Below are positions 1-8,289 of a DNA stretch of 14,218 nucleotides, in pieces. Source of the DNA: Ruminiclostridium sp. (GTDB lineage: Bacteria > Bacillota_A > Clostridia > Oscillospirales > Ruminococcaceae); contig JAFZOA010000643.1 of NCBI GenBank assembly GCA_017550775.1, positions 1 through 14,218 on the forward strand. The letters are read 5' to 3'. The notes below the pieces were generated by a model that did not search any database, had not been told where the DNA came from, and worked only from the letters and a program-made list of their open reading frames with translations. Each line of letters opens with the position of its first letter. Position 1 is the first letter of the stretch. The translations under genes were made by a program, and so were the position numbers.

Positions 1-33
1 GACATCCAGCCCGATATATGTTATACTATTCAT
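1..33 (-). CDS. Partial N-terminus, probable IS110-family transposase
   Basis: Only the first 11 codons lie inside the window; the gene runs leftward off the edge. They read MNSITYIGLDV, which matches the usual start of IS110-family DEDD transposases, where the Asp of the GLDV motif is the first catalytic acidic residue of the RuvC-like domain. The ATG is well placed behind an AAGGAGGAG ribosome site (plus-strand 39-47), and a good sigma-A promoter lies upstream. Eleven residues cannot exclude another actin-like or RuvC-like fold protein (sugar kinase, ROK protein), because these also begin with a YIGxDxG-type strand. The Val after the Asp and the absence of a visible Gly-Thr favour IS110. 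Confidence 0.45.
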   Translation of the reverse strand, partial: MNSITYIGLDV

Positions 34-81
34 GGTGACTCCTCCTTGTATGTGGTATCTCGGCTGATTTCTTTCACTTTT

Positions 82-110
82 ATTTTAGCAGAGTAATCCA
101 CGCTTTGCAA
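82..110 (-). promoter_or_regulatory. Sigma-A promoter for the partial transposase gene
   Basis: On the minus strand TTGCAA (110-105) and TAAAAT (87-82) are separated by exactly 17 bp. The predicted start point is near 75, which leaves a leader of about 40 nt with a strong Shine-Dalgarno site before the ATG at 33. Nothing else in 111-220 looks like a gene. Confidence 0.6.
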
Positions 111-221
111 GAGGGGTCACTTCATATTATCTGATTTATCTCAACATTCGACCGCTTACAAACAAGATGACCATATCAAAAGTATACATTTCAGGCATAC
201 CAAAGTATAGAATATAAGCAT

Positions 222-250
222 TTTACATATTGACCAATATATGCTATAAT
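222..250 (+). promoter_or_regulatory. Sigma-A promoter with extended -10 for the small-protein/ADH operon
   Basis: TTTACA (222-227), a 17-bp spacer and TATAAT (245-250) preceded by TGC, an extended -10. The predicted start point is at 256-258. This is the only good promoter ahead of the two rightward genes at 296-1726. Confidence 0.75.
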
Positions 251-252
251 GA

Positions 253-280
253 GTACAGGACAAAACCCTGTACTTTTTTT
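253..280 (+). promoter_or_regulatory. Dyad at the transcription start followed by a T-tract
   Basis: GTACAGG (253-259) and CCTGTAC (267-273) form a perfect 7-bp dyad around a 7-nt loop, followed by seven T (274-280). It has the shape of an intrinsic terminator. However, the predicted start point of the promoter at 222-250 falls inside the left arm, so the transcript would not contain the whole hairpin. It is therefore either an operator over the start site or a terminator for transcription arriving from the left. Confidence 0.45.
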
Positions 281-295
281 CTTGGAGGTGACCGA

Positions 296-535
296 ATGAA
301 TGTAACAATACCCGAAATAACCGACAAGGAACTTGCCGATACGCTGAAACGCTCGGGAATGACCGATGAACAGGTAAAGTCATTCCTTGAAAAATGCACA
401 GGCAGCAGCTGTGCCGAAAAGGTTAGGACCTTACGGAATGTCAGAAAATCACTTCTCGACACAATTCACAAAGAGCAGGCGGCACTCGACCGGCTCGACT
501 ATCTTATATGGTGTACGGAACGCAAATCAAATTAA
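296..535 (+). CDS. Small conserved-looking protein of unknown function (79 aa)
   Basis: The start at 296 is chosen because it follows a TTGGAGGTG ribosome site; an upstream in-frame ATG at 230 lies inside the promoter. The protein is acidic at the N-terminus and rich in predicted helix, with a central CTGSSC cysteine pair (residues about 35-40) and a tail ending in LDRLDYLIW. No signal peptide or membrane segment is seen. I do not recognise a named domain; the tail resembles small hypothetical proteins I recall from Clostridia. It is 18 bp upstream of the alcohol dehydrogenase gene and shares its promoter, so the two are very likely co-transcribed. A role linked to the dehydrogenase, for example redox sensing through the two cysteines, is only inference. 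Confidence 0.75.
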   Translation: MNVTIPEITDKELADTLKRSGMTDEQVKSFLEKCTGSSCAEKVRTLRNVRKSLLDTIHKEQAALDRLDYLIWCTERKSN

Positions 536-553
536 TAACAGGAGGAAAACAAA

Positions 554-1726
554 ATGATCGGAAACTTCACTTACAACACACCCACAAAACTCTACTTCGG
601 AAAGGACTGTATCAAAGACCTGCCCGCCGAGATCGGAAAATACGGGAAAAACGTGCTTCTCACCTACGGCGGCGGTTCGATCAAAAAGATCGGGCTTTAC
701 GACAAGGTAAAGGAACTGCTGGGCGGCTTCAATATCACTGAACTTTCGGGCATAGAGCCGAATCCGAAATACGATCCCTCCGTTATCGACGGCGCAAGGC
801 TCTGCAAAGAGAATAAAATCGACGTTATCCTTTCGGTAGGCGGCGGTTCGGTGCTTGACTGCTCCAAGGCGATCGCAGCCTGTGCAAAATACGACGGCCA
901 GGGTTGGGACCTTATCTCCGGAAAGGTCAAGGCAAAGACAGCGCTCCCGATCGTCGATATCATCACACTTGCCGCAACGGGAAGCGAATACGATATGGGA
1001 TGTGTTATCTCAAACACCGCGATAAACGACAAGCGCGGTTATCTCGATGAACTGCTTTATCCCGCCGCGTCTTTCCTCGATCCCGAATACACTTACACCG
1101 TGAACAAATGGCAGACTGCCTGCGGTACCGCCGACGCGATCAACCACGTTCTGGAGCAGTTCTTCGCTGAGCCGAACTCGATTTTCAACGACGGTATCAT
1201 GATCTCCGCGCTCCGCTCGCTTATGACAAATGTAAGGATCGCGCTTGAAAAGCCGGATGATTACGCGGCGAGAAGTGAGCTGATGTATGTCTGCTCGTGG
1301 GGATGTAACGGAATTCTTGCAAACGGCGCAGGAGCCTCCGGCTGGCCGATGCACTCGATCGAACACGCGCTTTCCGCATATTTCGATATTACCCACGGCG
1401 CGGGACTTGCTATCATCACGCCTTGCTGGATGAAGGAGATCCTCTCAAAGCGGACTGTTGAACGATTCGTGACGCTCGGTACAGGTCTGTTCGGGTTTGA
1501 CAAAGCATTGCCGGATAACGAAATGGCTGAAAAGGTCATCAAAGCGTTTTATAATTTCTTTGAATCTATCGGTATTCCGATGCACCTCGGTGAGCTTGGC
1601 GTGAAAGCCGAAGCGATAGACGAAATGGCGGATCATATTCTTGAAAACGACAACACGAACCAGCCCTGGATGTACGCTCCGATTGGAAAAGACGCGCTTG
1701 TTCGCATCTTGAATGCAAGTATGTGA
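554..1726 (+). CDS. Iron-containing alcohol dehydrogenase, butanol dehydrogenase type
   Basis: A group III (Fe-dependent) alcohol dehydrogenase of 390 residues, the normal full length for the BdhA/YugJ-like branch. Members reduce aldehydes to alcohols with NAD(P)H in the cytoplasm, reoxidising cofactor during fermentation. Visible signatures: a GGGSVLD dinucleotide-binding turn at residues 96-102, and iron ligands in family spacing, Asp194 and His198 in GTADAINH, His267 in HSIEHAL and His281 in DITHG. His271 is the extra conserved histidine. His267 and His281 are 14 residues apart, as the corresponding ligands are in FucO. The start follows a GGAGGAAAAC ribosome site at 541-550. The gene is the second in an operon with the 79-residue protein. 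The true substrate and cofactor preference cannot be read from sequence. Confidence 0.93.
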   Translation: MIGNFTYNTPTKLYFGKDCIKDLPAEIGKYGKNVLLTYGGGSIKKIGLYDKVKELLGGFNITELSGIEPNPKYDPSVIDGARLCKENKIDVILSVGGGSVLDCSKAIAACAKYDGQGWDLISGKVKAKTALPIVDIITLAATGSEYDMGCVISNTAINDKRGYLDELLYPAASFLDPEYTYTVNKWQTACGTADAINHVLEQFFAEPNSIFNDGIMISALRSLMTNVRIALEKPDDYAARSELMYVCSWGCNGILANGAGASGWPMHSIEHALSAYFDITHGAGLAIITPCWMKEILSKRTVERFVTLGTGLFGFDKALPDNEMAEKVIKAFYNFFESIGIPMHLGELGVKAEAIDEMADHILENDNTNQPWMYAPIGKDALVRILNASM

Positions 1727-1788
1727 GGATCTGAAATGAGCATCACAGTTATCAGCAGTCCTTGACAGAAGAAATTACGACATAAGAA

Positions 1789-1821
1789 CAAAGCTGCGTA
1801 GTGCTTAACTACGCAGCTTTG
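1789..1821 (+). terminator. 14-bp perfect stem-loop downstream of the ADH gene
   Basis: Bases 1789-1802 pair perfectly with 1808-1821 around a 5-nt loop (GCTTA). It lies 63 bp after the dehydrogenase stop and probably ends that operon. Neither side carries a clean T-tract (CCTAAAAC follows on plus), so termination efficiency is uncertain; it could also be a transcript-stabilising hairpin. Confidence 0.5.
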
Positions 1822-1880
1822 CCTAAAACATTGAAAACTTCTTTCCGCCACATTACCAAAAAGTAACATACGGAATGCGT

Positions 1881-1955
1881 GCAGGCTCAGCCTGCCGAGG
1901 GTCAAGGGGCGAGGAGCCCCTTGCGAGGGGTTCAAAGGGGGCGAGAAGCCCCCTT
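1881..1955. repeat. Three successive GC-rich hairpins, REP-like
   Basis: Three adjacent inverted repeats: GCAGGC/GCCTGC (1881-1895), CAAGGGGC/GCCCCTTG (1903-1923, loop GAGGA) and AAGGGGGC/GCCCCCTT (1935-1955, loop GAGAA). The second and third are near copies of each other. A related GGGGC-aga-GCCCC unit is found at 12128-12144, after radA. The pattern suggests a dispersed palindromic repeat family of this genome, possibly acting as transcript ends. Confidence 0.6.
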
Positions 1956-1996
1956 GCGGAGCTGACTTCCCATAAAGAACTTTCCATATTTCCTTT

Positions 1997-3711
<1,715 letters not shown>

Positions 3712-3742
3712 TCATTTCGATAAATCGCCGCTTTTCATTGCT

Positions 3743-3958
3743 TTAGTTGTCTGTTTCGTTCAGATCCTGCAAGATCAGCCTTCCAACGATGTCAGCGAGC
3801 GTTTCCTTACAATCGAGATTGAAGCGCTTTCTGACCTTATAGACCGACCTGCCGAACCTGTAAATCGACACATTGTCTTCAAGAACGGGCTGCAGCTCGT
3901 TCTTGGTTTCTGCCGTATCCGCTACGGCGGGCGTTGTGAGTAATTCATTTCCTCTCAA
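3743..3958 (-). CDS. TnpW-like transposon-encoded small protein (71 aa)
   Basis: Small protein between relaxase and recombinase genes. The C-terminal half (IYRFGRSVYKV, then a CKETLADIVGRLI helix) follows the pattern of the TnpW family of Tn4451-type elements: a short two-strand element followed by a helix with a K-E-T/T-M-x-D-K-like motif. The start is TTG at 3958, five bases after AGGAGG (plus-strand 3964-3969). The position between the relaxase and recombinase genes fits this family. The function of TnpW proteins is unknown to me; a small DNA-binding accessory role is possible. No membrane segment is seen. Confidence 0.55.
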   Translation of the reverse strand: MRGNELLTTPAVADTAETKNELQPVLEDNVSIYRFGRSVYKVRKRFNLDCKETLADIVGRLILQDLNETDN

Positions 3959-3972
3959 ATAGACCTCCTATC

Positions 3973-4003
3973 CTTGCCGGCAAGCCGTATATATCTTGGC
4001 TTG
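3973..4003. repeat. Palindrome and competing hairpin in the tnpW-like leader
   Basis: CTTGCCGGCAAG (3973-3984) is a perfect 12-bp palindrome. Its right half CAAGCC (3981-3986) can instead pair with GGCTTG (3998-4003). The two structures are mutually exclusive and lie just upstream of the small gene's ribosome site. They could be a binding site or a simple attenuating switch. Confidence 0.4.
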
Positions 4004-4124
4004 TCCGGTCTAATTGCTTCTTCTCCCAATTTGTTATTTTTGTTTGTATGTAAGTTCCATGACCGGGCAAAGCAAAGCTACGGCGGGACACCGCCATATA
4101 TGTAGATCAAAGAATCACCCCCTA

Positions 4125-5711
4125 TCATCCGCGACCGCGACCACGGCTCTTATGCGGTACGGTCGACTTTTGCGCGGGCTCGTCCGGTTTAGATTCAGAC
4201 TTATCCGGCACGGATTCCTGCTGCTCCGGTTTAGGTGGAGTGTCCTGCACAGGCAGTTTCGACTCAGATTTGTCATACTTGGGTACAGACCTCTCCTGTG
4301 CAGAAGCACGGTGCTCGGCTTCGAGCTCTTGTTTGGATTTCATTAGATTACTGATATAGTCGCCCTTTGAGATACCGCTGTAGGTGTCAATTATTTCGCG
4401 GTAGGCACTAAGCAAATTTGTATTGTTCTGCATCGTTTCTTTAAGATTTGCGATACGATCATCGTACTCATGCTTCTGCAATTCAAGCTGACGCGCATCT
4501 TCCGGAGATTTTATTCCGTGTCGGGAAAGCGACTGCTTAGCAAGCTGCAACTTCATCTTTTCTGCAATAGATTTGTGAGACTTATCATCGAGTGCCCGCA
4601 GGTTCTCATACTGAATAAGCAGGTCATCGAGCCTGTGATGTTCTTCCGTGATCGAATTAAACTCCCTGACCGCGGAATCATAAGCCGCATGTGCTTCTTC
4701 CATTTTCGCTTCGAGCTCGCCAATTGAGTGAATGTTCAGCTTATTTATTAACGCGAGCTGCGCACCGAGTTGAAAAACATCGCGGTCGTTGTGCGGCAAG
4801 TACGGCAACTCTTCATCTCGTTTTGCTTCGCTCTTCTTTCCCTCGACTATGCGTTTTGCGAGTTGTGCAATAATGCCCGCAAAGCAGATAGTCAGCACTT
4901 GACCCTTGTTGTAAGCATCCTCGCGGGAAGCGTTGCCGACGTCGTCTTTCCACATAATGCGAGTGTTGATATTTTCGATAGTGTAATCTTCGCCGAGCGT
5001 TTTGAAGCATACAAAACGCTGCTGCACCGGCGCTTTGATTGCAGGTCGCTCGCCGTACCGAATCGCGTAACCCCGTTCTTCGAGAGTAGCGGCAAGCTCG
5101 TCAAAATTCTTCGATGTCAATACAAGTGTGTCGATCTCGCGACGTATTTTTTCTTTCCACGACGTACCACGCTTGTGGTGTATCCATTCGCCGTAGGACA
5201 TACCGTGCTTGTGTTTTGGCTCAAGGTAAGGCACGCCGAATGCCAGACACGTTCTGTCCGAGTGCTCGCGTATCGCACGACGGGTCGTATAATTGTCGTT
5301 GTACTTATGCCCGTCGATGCCGTAAGTATTGATCAGGATGTGGTTATGATAGTGCGCCTTGTCGATATGAGTAGCGATGACAACCTGCACACTGTCCCCG
5401 AACGCCTTTCTGATAAAAGCGCAGCCCATGCGGTGAACAAGTTCCGGTGTTAGGTTCGGGTCGGGCTTGAAAGATTGGATATAGTGAATAGCCTTGACCC
5501 GGCGCTTGCCAACTGCGGGCAGTGGCTCGTTAAATTTGTAGTGGGTGTAGTTCTCGTAGATATACTTCATGTTCAGATATGCGTCCTCGGCGTTTGTGAA
5601 GCAGTTTAGGGAGTTGCATAAAAACAGTCCCTCCGTCTTTTCGGGATCGAGGATGTACTTTAGCGTTGCTTTGACATTATCATGTATCGCTATGGATTTT
5701 ACTATCGGCAT
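4125..5711 (-). CDS. Relaxase / mobilisation protein, HUH type (MobP-like)
   Basis: A 528-residue relaxase that would nick oriT and remain covalently bound to the transferred strand during conjugative mobilisation. The relaxase domain fills about residues 1-190: a likely catalytic Tyr19 in KYILDPEKT, and the metal-binding histidine motif with His115, His120, His122 and His124 in HIDKAHYHNH. Residues about 300-460 are rich in Glu, Lys and Leu and probably form a coiled coil. The last about 50 residues are Pro/Ser/Lys-rich with a repeated DKSESK and end in RGRGRG. The ATG at 5711 follows AAGGAGA. It heads the leftward module with the TnpW-like and recombinase genes. No separate MobC-like accessory gene is visible and no coupling protein or type IV secretion gene is present, so transfer would need a helper element. 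Confidence 0.9.
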   Translation of the reverse strand: MPIVKSIAIHDNVKATLKYILDPEKTEGLFLCNSLNCFTNAEDAYLNMKYIYENYTHYKFNEPLPAVGKRRVKAIHYIQSFKPDPNLTPELVHRMGCAFIRKAFGDSVQVVIATHIDKAHYHNHILINTYGIDGHKYNDNYTTRRAIREHSDRTCLAFGVPYLEPKHKHGMSYGEWIHHKRGTSWKEKIRREIDTLVLTSKNFDELAATLEERGYAIRYGERPAIKAPVQQRFVCFKTLGEDYTIENINTRIMWKDDVGNASREDAYNKGQVLTICFAGIIAQLAKRIVEGKKSEAKRDEELPYLPHNDRDVFQLGAQLALINKLNIHSIGELEAKMEEAHAAYDSAVREFNSITEEHHRLDDLLIQYENLRALDDKSHKSIAEKMKLQLAKQSLSRHGIKSPEDARQLELQKHEYDDRIANLKETMQNNTNLLSAYREIIDTYSGISKGDYISNLMKSKQELEAEHRASAQERSVPKYDKSESKLPVQDTPPKPEQQESVPDKSESKPDEPAQKSTVPHKSRGRGRG

Positions 5712-5766
5712 TTTCTTTCTCCTTCATTTTTCCGTTCGTTTTTGTACTGCGGTTAGCGGCGTATTA

Positions 5767-5925
5767 CAGGTTCGGATGGGAACCTGAACCTGTGGGGGTA
5801 AGGCAGTTTTGAGAAGCAAAACTGTCGCGGATTTTTTGGGGGCAAGCCAAAAAATCCGGAAAGTGTACGTACGCTTTCTCTGCTTGCGTAAGAGTGTTTT
5901 TTAAGCCGGTGTACGGATACCGGTT
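5767..5925. other. Candidate origin of transfer: array of hairpins upstream of the relaxase
   Basis: Five inverted repeats in 159 bp: CAGGTTC/GAACCTG (5767-5786) with a following AACCTG direct repeat; CAGTTTTG/CAAAACTG (5804-5824); a 12-bp stem CGGATTTTTTGG/CCAAAAAATCCG (5828-5858); a near-perfect 20-bp palindrome centred on GTACGTAC (5859-5878); and CCGGT/ACCGG (5906-5923). Dense hairpins directly before a HUH relaxase gene are the usual look of an oriT. The nick site cannot be placed from sequence alone. Confidence 0.55.
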
Positions 5926-6480
5926 GTTTCGTGTTTTTTCCCTGCGGGCATTTCAGCTGCGGACCACATTCCGGAAAATGTCCTCTCATATATAGGGAAA
6001 AAAATTGGGGATTTTTAAAGGCAGTTAGCATAGGCTTTTTGCAAGTTTTTTGAAATTTCGTGCAAGGTGCTGGATCAGGCACTTTTGAGAGGCGTTCCTT
6101 TGTGCATTTTTCGCCTATCCCGTAGTGCTTGCAAATCAAAATCTACTACTCGATAAAAGGTCTCTCATCTATATGAAGATTTCAAAGCCGGATTTGCAGT
6201 AGGTTCACATAATTTTCATCTTAAATCAGCGTTATCAACAATGTCGGGGACAGGCTTTTGTGCAGATGTGACATGAAATTGCTCGCAACCGGTGTCGGCA
6301 TTTCCCTTTCGGATATAAGCATACCACAAACAGTGGGGCTGTGCCGTATATGCCATAAACAAAATACATTTTAGACTATACTATTATAAATGTTTATAGA
6401 TTGGAACAATACTTTTTTGCAATTGCTTTAAAAGCCATAGATACTACGATGTTACCTGATTGCATTGTGACGACAAATAA
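5926..6480. other. Gene-free stretch, no convincing coding sequence
   Basis: AT-rich tracts and short G runs with no ribosome site followed by a credible frame on either strand. One end of the mobilisable element is likely to be in or near here, but I could not identify a matching attachment repeat with the 1727-2010 side. ACTATACTATTAT at 6375-6387 recurs with one mismatch at 6524-6536. Confidence 0.5.
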
Positions 6481-6483
6481 AGA

Positions 6484-6523
6484 GATCACCGGCAAGTCCA
6501 ATAATAACTGCCGGTGATTTTTT
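6484..6523 (+). terminator. Strong intrinsic terminator with no obvious upstream gene
   Basis: ATCACCGGCA (6485-6494) pairs with TGCCGGTGAT (6509-6518), loop 14 nt, followed by six T (6518-6523). This is a classical rightward terminator. No plus-strand gene precedes it for several kilobases, so it ends either an unannotated RNA from about 6360 onward or a gene lost or displaced by the mobile element. Confidence 0.75.
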
Positions 6524-6589
6524 ACTATAGTATTATTTTTGTGGGACACCCATCTGTCTTATCATCTGAGTATAATGTATCTTAGGACA

Positions 6590-6618
6590 TGGAAAAATAC
6601 GTCAATATGTGCTATAAT
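6590..6618 (+). promoter_or_regulatory. Promoter with extended -10 for the WYL regulator
   Basis: TGGAAA (6590-6595), 17 bp, TATAAT (6613-6618) preceded by TGC, an extended -10. The predicted start point is near 6625. The sequence around the -10 (ATATgTGCTATAAT) resembles that of the promoter at 222-250. Confidence 0.6.
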
Positions 6619-6643
6619 AAATAAAATGAACGGAGGAAGGAAA

Positions 6644-7603
6644 ATGGAACGGACAGACAGAACGCTTGCAATATTTTTCAGAGGGTTGAGGGGTGAGAAA
6701 CTAAACATCGCTTCTCTTGCCGATGAATACGAAGTTTCAACCAAGAGCATATCCCGCAGCATCGCGGAAATACGGGGTTTCCTTGCGGAGAACAGGGAGC
6801 TTCTGGGTCATGCCGAATTGCAGTACAGCAGGAACGACAAGTGCTACATACTGCAAACAGACGAGTTTCTGACCGATAAAGAGCTGCTTGCTGTGGTGAA
6901 GATACTCATAGGCTCGCGGGCATTCAGCAAAACAGAGTTGCTGACAGTGATAACGAAGATGAAGCAATTCGTATCCGCAAAAGACCGCAGGCTGCTCGAA
7001 TCGCTTATTGCAAAAGAAAAATACCACTACTGTGAAGTCAAGAGCGACTGCGACAGTGTGGTCGATAATCTTTGGAAGCTGGCAAACTGCATACGGGAGA
7101 GACAGGAAATAATCGTTACATACAACAAGATGAGCCGTGAACGTGTTACTCACCGCCTGCGCCCCGTGTCGATAATGTTCAGCGAGTATTACTTCTATCT
7201 GATAGCATATAAAGCCGAGGATGATGAATACAAACCCGTATATTTCCGTGTTGACCGCATTACAGACATCATCGAACACCGCACCAGATTTGAGCTTGAC
7301 AGAAAAAACGACTTTGACGAGGGAGAGCTGCGTAAGAAGATCCTGCTGATGTTTCCGGGGAAGCTCCGTAAGATACGGTTTGAGTTCAGCGGTCCGTCAT
7401 TACAGGCAATACTCGATAAGCTGCCTACCGCCGTAGTTATCGACATAAAGGGACGTACAGCACTGATAGAAGCGGAGGTTTACGGTGACGGAATAAAAAT
7501 GGTTCTGCTGTCACAAGGAAGCTGGGTCAAGGTGCTCGAACCCGATGAGTTTGTTGCCGAGTTCCGAGCGGAGCTTGCAAGAATGTGTGGGAGGTATATA
7601 TGA
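6644..7603 (+). CDS. WYL-domain transcriptional regulator
   Basis: A 319-residue protein with the usual order of a WYL regulator: N-terminal winged helix-turn-helix (about 5-50, recognition helix near STKSISRSIAEIR), a helical linker, a WYL core (about 155-212, with FYLIAYK at 184-190 in the WYL position and YFRVDRI at 200-206), and a C-terminal WCX-like extension (about 235-319). WYL proteins sense ligands, often nucleic acids or nucleotides, and commonly control phage-defence and mobile-island genes. The start at 6644 follows GGAGGAAGG; an in-frame ATG at 6626 lies at the predicted transcript end with no ribosome site. Its stop overlaps the next ATG in an ATGA junction. Targets are unknown; the nearby 8-11.7 kb locus is an inferred candidate. 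Confidence 0.9.
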   Translation: MERTDRTLAIFFRGLRGEKLNIASLADEYEVSTKSISRSIAEIRGFLAENRELLGHAELQYSRNDKCYILQTDEFLTDKELLAVVKILIGSRAFSKTELLTVITKMKQFVSAKDRRLLESLIAKEKYHYCEVKSDCDSVVDNLWKLANCIRERQEIIVTYNKMSRERVTHRLRPVSIMFSEYYFYLIAYKAEDDEYKPVYFRVDRITDIIEHRTRFELDRKNDFDEGELRKKILLMFPGKLRKIRFEFSGPSLQAILDKLPTAVVIDIKGRTALIEAEVYGDGIKMVLLSQGSWVKVLEPDEFVAEFRAELARMCGRYI

Positions 7604-7779
7604 CAATGCTGCCAATGTACAAAGTATGCGGGAAATGCGGGAGAAGGTTCCGCTATAATCCAGGTGTCGGAGATATGGGGGTTATCTGTCCTTACTGCAA
7701 AATTCCAGCCGATATCAGCGCCAAAGGTTCATTGCTTTCGGAAATCCGCAAGCTGCTGAATAAAATCCGCGAGCCGTAA
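7600..7779 (+). CDS. Zinc-ribbon small protein (59 aa)
   Basis: Starts at the ATG of an ATGA overlap with the WYL gene, six bases after GGGAGG (7589-7594), so translation is coupled. Two CxxC knuckles (CGKC near residues 10-13 and CPYC near 30-33) form a probable structural zinc site; the tail SLLSEIRKLLNKIREP is a basic amphipathic helix. It may be a partner or modulator of the WYL regulator, but this is inferred only from coupling. Its last 51 bases overlap, tail to tail, the 3' end of the leftward XRE gene. Confidence 0.75.
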   Translation: MTMLPMYKVCGKCGRRFRYNPGVGDMGVICPYCKIPADISAKGSLLSEIRKLLNKIREP

Positions 7780-8079
7780 CGCGGCATCATCAGGCATATC
7801 CGCTAAAATGCTCTCTACCCGCCTCAATGCCTGTTCTTTCGCGGGCGAAAGCTCGGTGGAGATGTCAACGATCTCGGTCATAGGGACATTAAGTCCTGAC
7901 GAAAGCTTGTATATTGTTTCCACAGAAGGGCATTTTTCTCCGCGTTCGACCCTTCCAAGATATGCGGGAGTAAGACCTGCGGCAAGAGCAAGCTCCTCCT
8001 GACTCATTTTTCGTTCGGTACGCAAGGTACGTATTATTTCACCTATTTTAACCGAGATCATATCACGCTCATGCGCCAT
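7729..8079 (-). CDS. XRE-family helix-turn-helix regulator
   Basis: A 116-residue DNA-binding protein. The HTH_3/XRE domain covers residues about 10-68, with the KMSQEELALAAGLT turn, the recognition helix PAYLGRVERGEKCP and the PSVETIYKLSSGLNV closing helices. The C-terminal 45 residues are helical (LRRVESILADMPDDAALRLADFI) and may dimerise. The start at 8079 gives the normal family N-terminus and follows a modest GGTGG site; an upstream in-frame extension of 23 residues runs through the AT-rich promoter area and was rejected. It is divergent from the GTPase remnant at 8290, with about 210 bp between, so it may control that promoter as well as its own. It converges on the zinc-ribbon gene. 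Confidence 0.87.
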   Translation of the reverse strand: MAHERDMISVKIGEIIRTLRTERKMSQEELALAAGLTPAYLGRVERGEKCPSVETIYKLSSGLNVPMTEIVDISTELSPAKEQALRRVESILADMPDDAALRLADFIQQLADFRKQ

Positions 8080-8184
8080 AGCAATACCACCAATTATAAA
8101 TACATATTCAACTAATAATACTTTATACCCTTTTTGTTGCAGTTTCAACGTCCTGTAAAGCGTAAGTAGCAGGCACTAAAGAGC

Positions 8185-8213
8185 TTGACATATTAATGAT
8201 TTTGTGGTACAAT
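8185..8213 (+). promoter_or_regulatory. Sigma-A promoter of the dynamin-like gene
   Basis: TTGACA (8185-8190), 17 bp, TACAAT (8208-8213): one mismatch from consensus. The predicted start point is near 8220, with a leader of about 70 nt holding two copies of TTTCAGGAG (8224-8232 and 8274-8282) and a small TGCCGA/TCGGCA hairpin (8245-8258). Confidence 0.8.
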
Positions 8214-8289
8214 AATATATATTTTTCAGGAGTTTTGTTCATTTTGCCGAAATCGGCATGACCAAACCCGATATTTCAGGAGGATCATT

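Noticed and set aside
1010..1396. Leftward 128-codon open frame inside the dehydrogenase gene.
   Set aside because: Antisense to the coding sequence for the iron-ligand region; no ribosome site.
4770..5453. Rightward 227-codon open frame opposite the relaxase gene.
   Set aside because: It is antisense to the conserved HUH domain coding region and has no ribosome site or recognisable motif.
5753..6139. Leftward open frame of 128 codons upstream of the relaxase, in the position expected for a MobC-like gene.
   Set aside because: No ribosome site, irregular composition without a helix-turn-helix or ribbon-helix-helix pattern, and it runs through the hairpin array.
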